Assembly (NCBI RefSeq): GCF_009846525.1
Contig: NZ_CP024621.1
Coordinates: 2,790,001-2,854,000, forward strand
Direction: 5' to 3'
DNA: 64,000 nucleotides
Source: Halomonas meridiana
GTDB lineage: Bacteria; Pseudomonadota; Gammaproteobacteria; Pseudomonadales; Halomonadaceae
In this document: in pieces, positions 17,565-26,630 of the stretch
How the letters are laid out: every line of letters starts with the position of its first letter
How positions within the stretch are numbered: the stretch's first letter is position 1
The notes under the pieces: model-generated
What the model was told of the DNA's origin: nothing
The model's database searches: none
What the model saw: the letters and a program-made list of their open reading frames with translations, nothing else
Program-made: the position numbers and the translations under genes

Positions 17565-18628
17565 TACATCTCTCCTTCATCAAGCGCATCGATGGCGCTT
17601 GGCAGGGTTAACGGCGCCGCCAGCACCGCCCGCCCCTCTTCTACGCCCAAGCGCTCCGCGTGCTGCGGGGAGAGCATCAGCTGTCCCGTGGGCGAGAGCG
17701 CATAGCGCGCGACGATACAGCGGAAATCGCTCAGCGTTTGATTGGCGATCATCGCCGGTTCGGCATCCGGCAGCGCGTGCTCGGGGCGTATCCGCACCGG
17801 GTGCCAGGCCGCGCGGCGGAACGTTTCCAGGCGCTCGCGTTCGGCTTTGACGATGGGGCCCGCATCGAAAATATCCACATGCCGGGAGCGCACGAAGCCC
17901 TCGGCCAGCATTTCGGCCAGCGCCTCTTCGTGGGCCGGGTGCTCGCGGCCAATCGCGGCGCGGGCCTGGGGCGTGAGTAGCGGTAAGTAGAGCGGAAACT
18001 GCGGCATCACTTCCGCAATAAAGCTTTTCGAACGCACGCCCGCCATGTGATTCATCTCTTGAAAGCTGCGGGCAAAGAAGTGGCGGCCCACGCTCTCCCA
18101 AAAGGGGGACTCGTTCTGGCTATCCAAATAGCCGGGAAAAGCCACCGCCAGAATCCGCGAGAAGCGCTCCGGGTACTGGGCGATAAACATCAGCCGCGCC
18201 CGGCGCAGCAGGCTCTCCGCGCTGGTGCCTTTGTAGCGTGGGTTGAGCGACAGCGCGCAAAGCAGCGTGGCATCCGAGGCTTCATGAGACAGCGCCAGCG
18301 TTTGCACTTCACGGCGCACGTTAAGCTGCTGAGAGGCGTGAATCAGCGTCTCTTGGCGGTAGGTGTAGTAGGCCTCGGCGGCCCCCGCCTGGGCACGGAT
18401 GGTGGCCGTGCCCAGCACGTCGTTGCGGCTATCGTCCGCCAGTACGAACATATAGTGCTCGTTACCGGGAAACTCGATCTCGCTGGCGAATGCCTCCTGG
18501 GAGCGCACAATGCGCTCCTCAAGGCGTTCACGGTTGGCGGGCAGGTTGGTCAGCCGTGGCACCGCATGCTCTGCCAGCTGCTCCAAGGCGGGAAGGTCAG
18601 CCAGGGTGACCGGTCGGATTACCAACAT
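17564..18628 (-). CDS. aruF: Arginine/ornithine N-succinyltransferase, alpha-type subunit
   Basis: A 354-residue paralogue of the downstream AruG and probable partner subunit. It has the same landmarks: MLVIRPVTLADLPALEQLA, FWESVGRHFFARSFQEMNHM and KSFIAEVMPQFPLYLPLL. AruF-type subunits extend activity to ornithine in Pseudomonas. I choose ATG 18628 because the family starts MLVIRP and GAGGGGGC precedes it; an upstream ATG at 18667 would overlap the astC stop by 4 nt and cannot be excluded. It is the second gene of the AST operon. Confidence 0.92.
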   Translation of the reverse strand: MLVIRPVTLADLPALEQLAEHAVPRLTNLPANRERLEERIVRSQEAFASEIEFPGNEHYMFVLADDSRNDVLGTATIRAQAGAAEAYYTYRQETLIHASQQLNVRREVQTLALSHEASDATLLCALSLNPRYKGTSAESLLRRARLMFIAQYPERFSRILAVAFPGYLDSQNESPFWESVGRHFFARSFQEMNHMAGVRSKSFIAEVMPQFPLYLPLLTPQARAAIGREHPAHEEALAEMLAEGFVRSRHVDIFDAGPIVKAERERLETFRRAAWHPVRIRPEHALPDAEPAMIANQTLSDFRCIVARYALSPTGQLMLSPQHAERLGVEEGRAVLAAPLTLPSAIDALDEGEM

Positions 18629-18663
18629 GTTCAGCGCCCCCTCTTGTGTGACTTGCGCTCTAC

Positions 18664-19878
18664 TCATGCGCTGGCGACAAGTCGCTCGATGGCACGTTCT
18701 AGGCGCGCCATGCCTTCGGCAATATCCGCTTCCGGAATCACCAATGACGGCGCCATACGCAGCACGTTGGGCCCCGCGATGAGCGCCATCACGCCCTCTT
18801 CAATCGCCAGCGGCAGAATATCCTTGGCGCGGCCTTCGAAGGCATCCGACATCTGGGCCCCCATCAGCATGCCCATACCACGGATCTCTTTGAAGACGCC
18901 GTGCTTGCGGTTGATGGTTTCCAGGTGCTCGCGGAACAAATCGTGGCGATGTTTGACACCTTGCAGTACCTCCGGCGTATCGATGAACTCGACCGCCGCT
19001 AGCGCTACCGCTGAGGCCAACGCGTTGCCACCGTAAGTAGAGCCGTGGGTACCAATGGCCAGCGATTTGGCGATAGCGTCGGTGGTCAGCGTGGCACCAA
19101 TCGGGAAGCCGCCGCCCAGGGATTTGGCGCTGGTGAGAATGTCTGGCGTGATACCGAAGTTCTTGTAGGCGTAGAGTTCACCGCTACGGCCAACGCCGGT
19201 TTGCACTTCATCGAAAATCAGCAGCGCGTTGTGCTCGTCACACAAATCGCGCAGGCCCTGCAGGAATTCCTGAGTAGCGGGAACGATGCCGCCCTCGCCC
19301 TGCATCGGCTCGACCATGATGGCGCAGGTGTCGTCGCCCACGAGCTTACGCACGCTCTCCAGGTCGTTGAAGTTGGCGTGCAGAATGCCGCCCGGTACCG
19401 GGCCAAAGCCTTGAGAGTACTTGGGCTGGCCGCCTACGCTGACGGTAAAGAACGTGCGGCCATGGAACGACTGGTAAAACGAAATGATTTTGTCTTTATG
19501 CTCGCCGTAGTGGTCGACCGCCCAGCGGCGTGCGAGCTTCAGCGCGGCTTCGTTGGCTTCACCGCCGGAGGAGCATAAAAAGACCTTATCGGCGAAGGTT
19601 CGCTCGGTCAGGGTTTTGGCCAGTTTGAGCGCCGGTTCGTTGGTGAATACGTTGGAGAGATGCCAAAGCTTTTCGCCCTGCTCTTTCAGCGCATTGACCA
19701 GCACCGGATGGCAGTGACCCAGGGAGTTCACCGCAATACCGCCAGCGAAATCGATGTACTCGCGGCCTTCTTGGTCCCACAAGCGGCTCCCTTCACCACG
19801 TACCGGAATAATCTGCTGCGGCGCGTAGTTAGGCGCCATGTAGTGGTCGAAGTCTTGACGGTTCGGGGTGTGGCTCAT
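18664..19878 (-). CDS. astC: Acetylornithine/succinylornithine aminotransferase
   Basis: A 404-residue class III PLP aminotransferase converting succinylornithine and 2-oxoglutarate to succinylglutamate semialdehyde and glutamate; the family also accepts acetylornithine (ArgD). Motifs are [34 protein letters not shown], and [15 protein letters not shown] leading to the PLP Lys in [15 protein letters not shown]. Position at the head of the aruF-aruG-astD-astB cluster favours the catabolic AstC role. A GGAGGTACTGTCCC site precedes the ATG, and the 229-bp upstream region must hold the operon promoter. Confidence 0.93.
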   Translation of the reverse strand: MSHTPNRQDFDHYMAPNYAPQQIIPVRGEGSRLWDQEGREYIDFAGGIAVNSLGHCHPVLVNALKEQGEKLWHLSNVFTNEPALKLAKTLTERTFADKVFLCSSGGEANEAALKLARRWAVDHYGEHKDKIISFYQSFHGRTFFTVSVGGQPKYSQGFGPVPGGILHANFNDLESVRKLVGDDTCAIMVEPMQGEGGIVPATQEFLQGLRDLCDEHNALLIFDEVQTGVGRSGELYAYKNFGITPDILTSAKSLGGGFPIGATLTTDAIAKSLAIGTHGSTYGGNALASAVALAAVEFIDTPEVLQGVKHRHDLFREHLETINRKHGVFKEIRGMGMLMGAQMSDAFEGRAKDILPLAIEEGVMALIAGPNVLRMAPSLVIPEADIAEGMARLERAIERLVASA

Positions 19879-20107
19879 GGGACAGTACCTCCAGTGGAGT
19901 AAGCGATTGAATCAGTATACGGGGGGCGTAGGACGCCCTGCTTTCAGTATTGGGACGGTAAATTATGAATAGAGACGTGTGCATTTACATCTAAGTACTG
20001 GCTCGCATCTCCTTGAAGAATGACTAAAGCGCCCCATTGTCATTAGTAGGGCATTCACTAGTGCCTTGTGGAGCGGCACGGACATTTTTGACCCAAGGAG
20101 CTGAACC

Positions 20108-20902
20108 ATGAAGATCGATCTACGCGGCAAGCATGCCATTATCACCGGATCTACCGCCGGTATCGGCTATGCCATTGCAGAAGGACTGGCCAACGCGGGC
20201 GCAGAAATAGTCGTTACCGGGCGCACGCAGCAGCGGGTGGATGATGCCATCGCTGCCCTAAAAAAGCGCCTTCCCGAGGCCCGTGCGACCGGGGTAGCCG
20301 CCGATCTAGGTACTGCAGAAGGGTGTCAGGCTCTGATTGACCAGCAGCCCAAGACCGACATCCTTATCAATAACGTAGGCATCTTTGGCCCACAAGACTT
20401 CTTCGAGGTAGATGACGCCACTTGGCAACAATTCTTCGATGTTAACATCATGAGCGCGGTTCGTTTGTCGCGTCATTACGCCAAGGGCATGCGTGAGCGC
20501 GATTGGGGCCGCATCCAGTTCGTGTCCAGCGAATCCGGGATCAACATTCCCAGCGAAATGGTTCACTACGGCATGACAAAGTCTGCGCTACTGTCCATTT
20601 CACGAGGATTGGCAAAAGTATTGAGTGGCACCCAAGTCACGGTCAACGCTATTCTTCCAGGACCCACGCGCTCAGAGGGCGTGTTGAACATGCTCAGCGA
20701 CATCGCTCAGAAAGAGGGTATCTCGCAGCAGGAAGTAGAAGTGCGTTTCGTCAAAGAGAACCGTCCGTCGTCGATCATTCAGCGCTTGGCGACGCCCGAA
20801 GAAGTCGCCCACATGAGCGTCTATGCAGCCTCGCCACAAGCCAGTGCCACTACCGGTGCCGCGCTTCGCGTAGAGGGCGGCATTGTGGATACGCTGACGT
20901 AA
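20108..20902 (+). CDS. SDR-family oxidoreductase
   Basis: A 264-residue classical short-chain dehydrogenase. The NAD(P)-binding motif is ITGSTAGIGYAIA (TGxxxGIG), the NNVG structural motif lies near residue 90, and the catalytic Tyr and Lys are in HYGMTKSALLS. A TGRTQQR segment after beta-2 suggests NADP preference. Substrate is unknown. AAGGAG lies 7 nt before the ATG. It is divergent from the AST operon and convergent with the GlxA regulator, separated by only 4 bp. Confidence 0.88.
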   Translation: MKIDLRGKHAIITGSTAGIGYAIAEGLANAGAEIVVTGRTQQRVDDAIAALKKRLPEARATGVAADLGTAEGCQALIDQQPKTDILINNVGIFGPQDFFEVDDATWQQFFDVNIMSAVRLSRHYAKGMRERDWGRIQFVSSESGINIPSEMVHYGMTKSALLSISRGLAKVLSGTQVTVNAILPGPTRSEGVLNMLSDIAQKEGISQQEVEVRFVKENRPSSIIQRLATPEEVAHMSVYAASPQASATTGAALRVEGGIVDTLT

Positions 20903-20906
20903 AGCG

Positions 20907-21881
20907 TTATCCGAGCCGTTCCTCTCTCGGCGTCATACCGAAATGGTGGCGATAGGCGGTTGAGAAGTGAGCCCCTGAAGAAAACCCAGTGGCAAAGGCA
21001 ATATCACCGACGGCCCGGTCGCTCTCACGCAGCTGTTTGCGTGCTTCCTGCAAACGCAGGTCGAGGTAGTAGCGGCTGGGCACCGCCTGCAAGTACTTCT
21101 TGAATAATCGCTCCAACTGACGCCGGGAGATCCCCAAATGCTCGGCCAGTTCCAACGTCGAGAGCGGCTCTTCAATATTAGCTTCCATGAGAGTCACCGC
21201 ATCTACCAAGCTCTGGGGCGCGTGGCCCAAACGGTTGCGCAGCGGCACGTGCTGGCGCTCATCGGCCAAGCGAATACGGTCGCAGACGAACTGTTCGGAG
21301 ACCTGCTCGGCCAGGCGCGGGCCGTGATGCTTGCCTATCAGCGTTAGCATCATGTCCATTGCAGCGGTGCCGCCCGCGCAGGTCAGGCGGTCGCGATCAA
21401 TTTCAAACAGCTGTTGGGAGAGCGTCACCTGGGGATAGGCTTGGGCAAAGGCGTCAAAACGCTGCCAAGGCAGGGTGGCGCGATAGCCTTCCAGCAGCCC
21501 GCAGCGGGCGAGCACCTCGGTGCCTCCAGCCAAACCGCCGATAGCAACGCCGCGCCCCTGGTGGCTACGCAGCCACTCATTGAGTTTAGGTGGCAGCGCG
21601 TAAGGCAGCGGCGTGGGCGCACACACAAACAGCAGATCCAGCGGGCCAAGGGGCCCCCCTAGTGCGTGCTGCGCAATGAGCGAAAGCTGCGCGCCGCTGC
21701 GCACGGGTTCGTCATCCAGGCTGAGGGTCAGGGTGTGATACAACATCTGGCCGCTCAGCTGGTTGGCCATTTGCAGCGGCTCAATAGCGCTGGCGTGAGC
21801 CAACAGCGAAAACCCCGGCAGCAGCACAAACGCCACCCGCCTGCGGTTGCTAGGGGGTGGCGTTAACGTACTGGAGTGCAT
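20907..21881 (-). CDS. GlxA-type AraC-family transcriptional regulator
   Basis: A 324-residue regulator with an N-terminal DJ-1/PfpI-like (class I amidotransferase-like) domain (about residues 12-185) and a C-terminal AraC double helix-turn-helix (about 220-320). The HTH region includes STLELAEHLGISRRQLERLF and VGDIAFATGFSSGAHFSTAY. The N-terminal LLPGFSLLAHASAIEPLQMAN and the RNRLGH linker resemble CdhR/GbdR regulators of carnitine and glycine-betaine metabolism. P. aeruginosa ArgR, activator of its aru operon, has the same domain plan, so control of the nearby ast genes is also possible. The ligand is not predictable. Confidence 0.82.
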   Translation of the reverse strand: MHSSTLTPPPSNRRRVAFVLLPGFSLLAHASAIEPLQMANQLSGQMLYHTLTLSLDDEPVRSGAQLSLIAQHALGGPLGPLDLLFVCAPTPLPYALPPKLNEWLRSHQGRGVAIGGLAGGTEVLARCGLLEGYRATLPWQRFDAFAQAYPQVTLSQQLFEIDRDRLTCAGGTAAMDMMLTLIGKHHGPRLAEQVSEQFVCDRIRLADERQHVPLRNRLGHAPQSLVDAVTLMEANIEEPLSTLELAEHLGISRRQLERLFKKYLQAVPSRYYLDLRLQEARKQLRESDRAVGDIAFATGFSSGAHFSTAYRHHFGMTPREERLG

Positions 21882-22036
21882 GTGGGTTCGCTGTACTGCC
21901 TATTGCGATGCATGAAAACCGCCGCTGGCTAACTGGGTCATTTGTGTTACCAACATCTTACCCAATTGTGCCACTGAAGGCAGCGCCTGCTGTCGCTATC
22001 TCAAAAAAGGCGTCGCAAGGCTATAGCGAGTGCGTG

Positions 22037-22882
22037 TTACCTGTTCTCTTCCGCGTCTGAGAGCGTCGTTTGGTTATCGATAATCTGGTAATCGCTCTCG
22101 CGATACTCATCGGCAGACGCTTCGATCTCATCGCTACCGTAGTCGGTATTGACGACCAATTGCTCCCCCTCGCGCTGCATCTCTTTTACGGGAAGCGCTA
22201 CGTCGCTCGCGCCAAAACCCCAGATGCCGCCAATCGAAACAATCGCAAACAACTCACCGCTCTCTTGGTGACGGGCGATGTGCTGGATTTCCCCTACTTC
22301 ATCACCCTGCTGGTTAGCGACGCTCATGCCTTCCAGGTCCCGAGCGCGCTCCGCCATCAGCGAATTGCCCTGATCGCTTTGCTGAACATCTTCCTGCACA
22401 ACTTGCTGATTCTGCTGCTGCGCTGGCTGCCGTTCTTGATCGCGCCCTTCGTTACCCCGGTTAACCTCTACCTCAGCATTGTCGGCCTGCTCAATGGTGA
22501 CCTCTGGCTCGCCGCGCTGCTCAACGGTGACGTTCGGCTCCGCCTCCTCCACCGTCACTTCCGGCTCGGGCTGCTCAATGGTCACTTCGGGCTTAGGCTG
22601 CTCAATGGTGACGTCAGGTTTTGACTGCTCAACCTTGATGTTGGGTGACTCCTGCTGAACCTGAACATCCGCGGGCGCTTGGTCAACCGTGACATCCATT
22701 GTCTCGCTGCCATCTTGGTTTTGGCCATCTTGCCGCTGCTGCTCGGCCACATCGTTCTGCTGCTGTTGCGACATGTTCCGTGTGGTCGAAGGATCGGTGT
22801 GATCATCGTTTTGCGCGAGGGCAATACCTGAGAGGCTAGCGCATACCGTGCCCATGGCGACTGCGAGTGCTGTCCGTTTCAT
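22037..22882 (-). CDS. Exported PRC-barrel protein with nonapeptide repeats
   Basis: A 281-residue protein with a signal peptide (MKRTALAVAMGTVCASLSGIALAQ). Residues 25-62 are Q/N-rich, 64-140 carry about eight copies of a nine-residue unit of the form V-T-[IV]-E-Q-x-x-P-[DEN], 141-175 are again Q-rich, and 180-260 form a PRC-barrel domain (LEGMSVANQQGDEVGEIQHI and GIWGFGASDVALPVKEM). PRC-barrel proteins are adaptor or stress-linked; the exported halophile type has no defined role. The protein is very acidic. GGAG lies 7 nt before the ATG at 22882; longer in-frame starts are unlikely because they precede the signal peptide. Confidence 0.78.
   Translation of the reverse strand: MKRTALAVAMGTVCASLSGIALAQNDDHTDPSTTRNMSQQQQNDVAEQQRQDGQNQDGSETMDVTVDQAPADVQVQQESPNIKVEQSKPDVTIEQPKPEVTIEQPEPEVTVEEAEPNVTVEQRGEPEVTIEQADNAEVEVNRGNEGRDQERQPAQQQNQQVVQEDVQQSDQGNSLMAERARDLEGMSVANQQGDEVGEIQHIARHQESGELFAIVSIGGIWGFGASDVALPVKEMQREGEQLVVNTDYGSDEIEASADEYRESDYQIIDNQTTLSDAEENR
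22463..22693 (-). repeat. Coding 27-nt tandem repeats (nonapeptide units)
   Basis: This is the DNA encoding residues 64-140 of the PRC-barrel protein. Successive 27-nt units specify VTIEQPKPE, VTIEQPEPE, VTVEEAEPN and similar. One unit is a decapeptide (VTVEQRGEPE). The third to sixth units are the best conserved at nucleotide level (CTGCTCAATGGTCAC and close variants on the plus strand), so copy number could change by slippage or recombination without frameshift. Confidence 0.8.
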
Positions 22883-23114
22883 GCTCGTTCTCCGTTTACT
22901 GACGTGCATCGTTTCTAAAGCACACTTTGTGCTGAAGTACACGTTGCACACTAGTTAAGCACGGCGCATCGAGGCAAGATGAAACGGCACACAACCGCTA
23001 CGTTGTACCTAAATTAACGGACATTTAGCAGAAGATGGGCACAAAAGCTGACAAACATTAAACACAGGCACCCCTAGTGACCGCCATGGAACGTTCGCTG
23101 CCACAGGCCTGAAA

Positions 23115-23149
23115 CGCATATCGCCGGGCCACAGGCCCGGCGATATGCG
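23115..23149 (-). terminator. Strong 16-bp hairpin after the small membrane protein gene
   Basis: CGCATATCGCCGGGCC (23115-23130) and its exact complement at 23134-23149 are separated by only ACA. It begins 17 nt past the stop of the gene at 23166-23381. Read on the minus strand it is followed by TTTC only, so it may be a weak terminator or an RNA-stabilising hairpin. Confidence 0.6.
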
Positions 23150-23165
23150 CTGCAACAACGACGTC

Positions 23166-23381
23166 TCAGCCGCCGCTGTTGCCCACTCCCAGCATGACAA
23201 TACCCGCCACGATGATCCCCATCACTATGATGATCAGCGGCAGCATGTTGTGCAGCCCGTTAGCGGATTTCTTCGCTTCTGGCTGCTGCTGAGGTTGCGA
23301 GGTTTCGAAATCTTCGGGTAAGCGCTCGCTCAACACGTGCTCTTTCTCTTCTTCCGGGGTTTTGCTTTCTCGGGTATCCAT
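23166..23381 (-). CDS. Small tail-anchored membrane protein, unknown function
   Basis: A 71-residue protein. The first 45 residues are acidic and Q-rich (TPEEEKEHVLSERLPEDF), then one hydrophobic helix (LPLIIIVMGIIVAGIVMLGV) ends near the C-terminus. I recognise no family. The ATG at 23381 has GAGGTG at 4-5 nt. It lies 68 bp downstream of fabV in the same direction and may be cotranscribed, with a long hairpin after it. Confidence 0.6.
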   Translation of the reverse strand: MDTRESKTPEEEKEHVLSERLPEDFETSQPQQQPEAKKSANGLHNMLPLIIIVMGIIVAGIVMLGVGNSGG

Positions 23382-23449
23382 ACGGCACCTCATCCAGTCC
23401 GGTCGATGATCAACAGCGCGGCGGCCAGCGTTACCCGTCGCGCGTCGCC

Positions 23450-24655
23450 TTATAGCGTCACGACATCGAATTCCACGTCCGGGTTCACATCGGCGTCGTA
23501 ATCCACGTCGTTACGCTCGAAGCCAAACAGCTTCAAAAACTCATGCTTGTAACCAGCATAGTCGGTAATGTCGAAGAGGTTGTCCGTCGTGACTTCCGGC
23601 CACAGGTCTTGGCAGGCTTTTTGAACGTCGTCGCGCAGTTCCCAGTCGTCCAGGCGCAGGCGGCCTTGGTCGTCGGTAACCATGTCGCCGGGCTCACCGG
23701 AGTAAAGCCTTTCGCCGAACAGGCGGTTCAGCTGATCGATGGTGCCTTCGTGCAGGCCCTGCTCTTTCATGATGCGGTAGACCATGGCGATATACAGCGG
23801 CATGACCGGAATCGCGGCGCTCGCCTGGGTCACCACGGATTTCAGCACGGCCACGTTGGCACCGCCGCCGCTCTCTTTGAGCTTGGCATCGATGGCGGAC
23901 GCTGCGCGGTCCAGGTCCTCTTTGGCTTTACCCAGAGCACCGTGCCAGTAGATCGGCCAGGTAATTTCGGTGCCGATGTAGCTAAAGGCCACGCTGCGTG
24001 CGCCTTTGGCGAGCACGCCCGCGTCATCCAGAGCGCTCATCCACAGTTCCCAATCTTCGCCGCCCATCACGGTGATGGTGTCGTCGATTTCTTGCTGGGT
24101 GGCCGGTTCCACTTCGGCTTCGATGATGGCGTCTTTGTTGGTATCGATCGCCGTGGCGCGATAGGTTTCACCAATCGGCTTCAGGCTGGAGCGCTTCAGC
24201 TCACCGCTGTCAGGCAGTTTGCGCACGGGAGACGCCAGGGAGTAGACCACGAGATCAATCTCACCCATGTCCTGCTTGATCAGCTCGATGGCTTTTTCCC
24301 GCGCTTCGTGGGAGAACGCATCGCCGTTGATGGACTTGCTGTACAGACCTTCCTGCTTGGCAAATTTATCGAAGGCCGCGCTGTTGTACCAGCCCGCCGT
24401 GCCCGGCTTTTTCTCGGTGCCCGGCTTTTCGAAAAACACGCCCAAGGTGTCGGCGCCATAACCAAAGGCGGCGGTAATACGCGCTGCTAGGCCGTAACCG
24501 CTAGAGGCACCGATCACCAGCACTTTCTTCGGGCCTTGGCGTTTATCCAAACCACGGGCGCGGGTCGCTTCGATCTGCTCGAGAACGTTCTGCTCGCAGC
24601 CTTTCGGGTGGGTGGTGGTGCAGATAAAGCCACGCACTTTCGGTTTAATGATCAC
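23450..24655 (-). CDS. fabV: FabV trans-2-enoyl-ACP/CoA reductase
   Basis: A 401-residue NADH-dependent reductase performing the last step of fatty-acid elongation. The start [20 protein letters not shown] is the FabV N-terminus, [16 protein letters not shown] is the nucleotide-binding motif, and [10 protein letters not shown] gives the Tyr-x8-Lys active site that separates FabV (x8) from FabI (x6). FabV enzymes are usually poorly inhibited by triclosan. I choose the GTG at 24655 by family alignment, with AAGGGGTC before it; an ATG 15 nt upstream is also in frame. Confidence 0.94.
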   Translation of the reverse strand: MIIKPKVRGFICTTTHPKGCEQNVLEQIEATRARGLDKRQGPKKVLVIGASSGYGLAARITAAFGYGADTLGVFFEKPGTEKKPGTAGWYNSAAFDKFAKQEGLYSKSINGDAFSHEAREKAIELIKQDMGEIDLVVYSLASPVRKLPDSGELKRSSLKPIGETYRATAIDTNKDAIIEAEVEPATQQEIDDTITVMGGEDWELWMSALDDAGVLAKGARSVAFSYIGTEITWPIYWHGALGKAKEDLDRAASAIDAKLKESGGGANVAVLKSVVTQASAAIPVMPLYIAMVYRIMKEQGLHEGTIDQLNRLFGERLYSGEPGDMVTDDQGRLRLDDWELRDDVQKACQDLWPEVTTDNLFDITDYAGYKHEFLKLFGFERNDVDYDADVNPDVEFDVVTL

Positions 24656-24816
24656 ATTGGACCCCTTCATCAGATGAGTATTGCGTTCGGCACGGCAGTG
24701 CCGAGTTACCAATGAGGGGTATTCTAGCGGTCTCGGCGCGCCCTGTCCGCTCTTGAGCTTCTTCGCCATTCGCGGCAGGATAGCGGCCTGCCCACCACTT
24801 GCCGACGAGACCTTTG

Positions 24817-25200
24817 ATGAATGCACAGCAGCTAGTCGATGAGCGAGGCGATCTGTGGCTTGCCCTGGCCCCGCTCTGGCTTGATCGCGAACCCAGCGAG
24901 CGCGACTACGCCCGTATGATCGAAGTGATCGAACAGCACCAGATGTCGCTCAAGGAGTTGGAGTGGATGCTGCGTCTAGAGCTGGCACCGGTCATGTCGC
25001 GCCACCAGCTCTCGGTCGCCAGCGAGTGGCGCAAGTTCGACGATTATAAACTGATGAAGCAACTCGTGAGCCACAACATGAAGCTGACCGGCTGGCGACG
25101 CAAAAGCTGGGCACTCTTTTCAGGGCTGACGACCATGATGGTGCGTCACCGTTGGAACGAGCTGATGCAGCGTCTGGTGGTCGCCCGAGGTGAGGTGTAG
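24817..25200 (+). CDS. Conserved small protein resembling DUF7079
   Basis: A 127-residue, mostly helical cytoplasmic protein with no signal peptide. The pattern [19 protein letters not shown] followed by [16 protein letters not shown] and [14 protein letters not shown] resembles my recollection of the DUF7079 family (WxALSxLxLDTE, then ELxxILxxEVxPVL). The role of that family is unknown. It is divergent from fabV (161 bp between starts) and converges on the glutathione peroxidase gene. The ATG at 24817 is the first ATG in frame; a TTG at 24799 is less likely. Confidence 0.55.
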   Translation: MNAQQLVDERGDLWLALAPLWLDREPSERDYARMIEVIEQHQMSLKELEWMLRLELAPVMSRHQLSVASEWRKFDDYKLMKQLVSHNMKLTGWRRKSWALFSGLTTMMVRHRWNELMQRLVVARGEV

Positions 25201-25218
25201 CGCGTCACGTCGTGAGGC

Positions 25219-25704
25219 TTACTCTTTGTCCAGAGCGGCCTCCAGGGCCAAGCGCAGCGTCAGCCCGCGATCTTTGGGGCCAAAACGAGCCACCACCTTG
25301 CCATCGCGCCCCACCAAGAACTTGGTGAAATTCCACTTCACGGCCTTGGTTCCCAAGATCCCCGGCGCCTCTTGCTTGAGCTGAACGAACAGCGGATGGG
25401 CATCGTTGCCGTTGACCTTCACTTTCTCCATGAGCGGAAAGCTCACGCCAAACTGCTGCTCGCCAAAGGCGCAAAACGCTTCGGCACTTTCAGGAGACTG
25501 ACGGCCAAACTGGTTACAGGGGAACCCCAGCACGGTAAAGCCGCGATCTCGGTACCGCTGGTAAAGCCCTTCGAGCTCTTTCAACTGGGGGGTAAAACCG
25601 CACTGACTGGCCACATTGACCACCAGCAACACCTGTCCGCGCAGCGCGCGAAGGTTGAACGGCTTACCTTGGTGGGTATAACAATCCTGCTCGTAAATCG
25701 TCAT
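25219..25704 (-). CDS. Glutathione peroxidase-type thiol peroxidase
   Basis: A 161-residue Gpx-fold peroxidase reducing H2O2 or lipid peroxides. The peroxidatic Cys lies in NVASQCGFTPQ, the FPCNQFGRQ motif carries the second conserved Cys (resolving Cys in thioredoxin-dependent members), and KWNFTKFLVGRDG supplies the catalytic Trp and Asn. The Cys-type active site suggests thioredoxin rather than glutathione as the likely reductant. It appears cytoplasmic, with no signal peptide. It is a single gene between convergent and codirectional neighbours. Confidence 0.92.
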   Translation of the reverse strand: MTIYEQDCYTHQGKPFNLRALRGQVLLVVNVASQCGFTPQLKELEGLYQRYRDRGFTVLGFPCNQFGRQSPESAEAFCAFGEQQFGVSFPLMEKVKVNGNDAHPLFVQLKQEAPGILGTKAVKWNFTKFLVGRDGKVVARFGPKDRGLTLRLALEAALDKE

Positions 25705-25780
25705 CGCCAGGCCTCTAGAATGCCTTTACCAGCATGCGCCTTACCTTGCCACGGCAACGGTAACGACACCAGCATGGAGA

Positions 25781-26398
25781 TTAAATGATGGGCCCTGCCA
25801 CCACCCGCAGCGCCAGCGCGATCAGCAGCACACCGGTGAGGCGGTTAATCCAGTGGGCGCGGCGCTGCAGCCAGGGCAACACCCGCGAGTGAGACAACCC
25901 AACGGCCACCAACACGTACCAGCCACCATCAATCATAATAGCCGTGGCGACGATAATCGCCTTGGCCAGCAGACTCATGTCCGGCGTGACGAACTGGCTT
26001 AACAGCGCAACGAAAAAGATGATCAGCTTTGGGTTACCCAGTGCCACCAACACGGCCTCTTTGGCTGCCTGGCGCGGCGTGGTGACCACAGCGTTCGGCG
26101 ACAGTGCGCCGCCTCGGCCCGCCCGTAACGCTTTGACTCCCAACCACGCCAAATAGGCCGCGCCACACCAGGTAATGATGTGAAACAGTTCGGGAAAGCG
26201 CACCATGACCGCGCCTAATCCCAAGACCGTCAGCAACGCGTAAACTCCGACACCCAGGGCATGGAAGATGGCTGCCGTTACGCCCGGCACACGGCCACCT
26301 CCCAAGGTGTGGCGCAGCACCAGCGCAAGGCTTGGTCCGGGCGACATGGCCCCCATCGCACAAATGGCAGCCAGCGAAAGCCAAAGGGTCAGCGGCAT
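25781..26398 (-). CDS. LysE/RhtB-family exporter
   Basis: A 205-residue protein with six hydrophobic helices. The N-terminal AICAMGAMSPGPSLALVLRH is the signature of LysE/RhtB amino-acid exporters, and AAYLAWLGVKALRAG and ALGNPKLIIFFVALLSQFV are conserved internal blocks. It likely exports an amino acid or derivative; the substrate cannot be told. GGAGG lies 6 nt before the ATG. It is divergent from the yebC gene, with 232 bp between. Confidence 0.87.
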   Translation of the reverse strand: MPLTLWLSLAAICAMGAMSPGPSLALVLRHTLGGGRVPGVTAAIFHALGVGVYALLTVLGLGAVMVRFPELFHIITWCGAAYLAWLGVKALRAGRGGALSPNAVVTTPRQAAKEAVLVALGNPKLIIFFVALLSQFVTPDMSLLAKAIIVATAIMIDGGWYVLVAVGLSHSRVLPWLQRRAHWINRLTGVLLIALALRVVAGPII

Positions 26399-26587
26399 GG
26401 TGTCCTCCCTGAAACGTCATGGAACAAGCGTGCCAGTATACGCCAGCGCTGGCCTCTTCGGCGCTCGTCCTAACGTCGGGAGTGGCCGCAACACCTCGCA
26501 GCACCGCATTAACGTGTCAGACGCTTAAATAACGCTGTTAGCATGGTACGCTGTTGGGTAAAATTTTCCCCTTTTTGAACACGATGA

Positions 26588-26604
26588 CGCCTGCCATGCA
26601 GGCG
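26588..26604 (+). promoter_or_regulatory. Leader hairpin before yebC
   Basis: CGCCTGC (26588-26594) pairs perfectly with GCAGGCG (26598-26604) across a CAT loop, ending 26 nt before the yebC ATG and just upstream of its AAAGGA ribosome site. No T run follows, so it is more likely a leader structure than a terminator. Regulatory function is inference. Confidence 0.45.
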
Positions 26605-26630
26605 GTTCATGGCTAATAAAGGACTTCAAT

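Noticed and set aside
18047-19036. 329-codon open frame on the plus strand
   Set aside because: It is antisense to aruF and astC and changes composition at the gene boundary; no domain seen.
23543-24490. 315-codon open frame on the plus strand
   Set aside because: It lies entirely antisense to fabV, whose motifs are complete.
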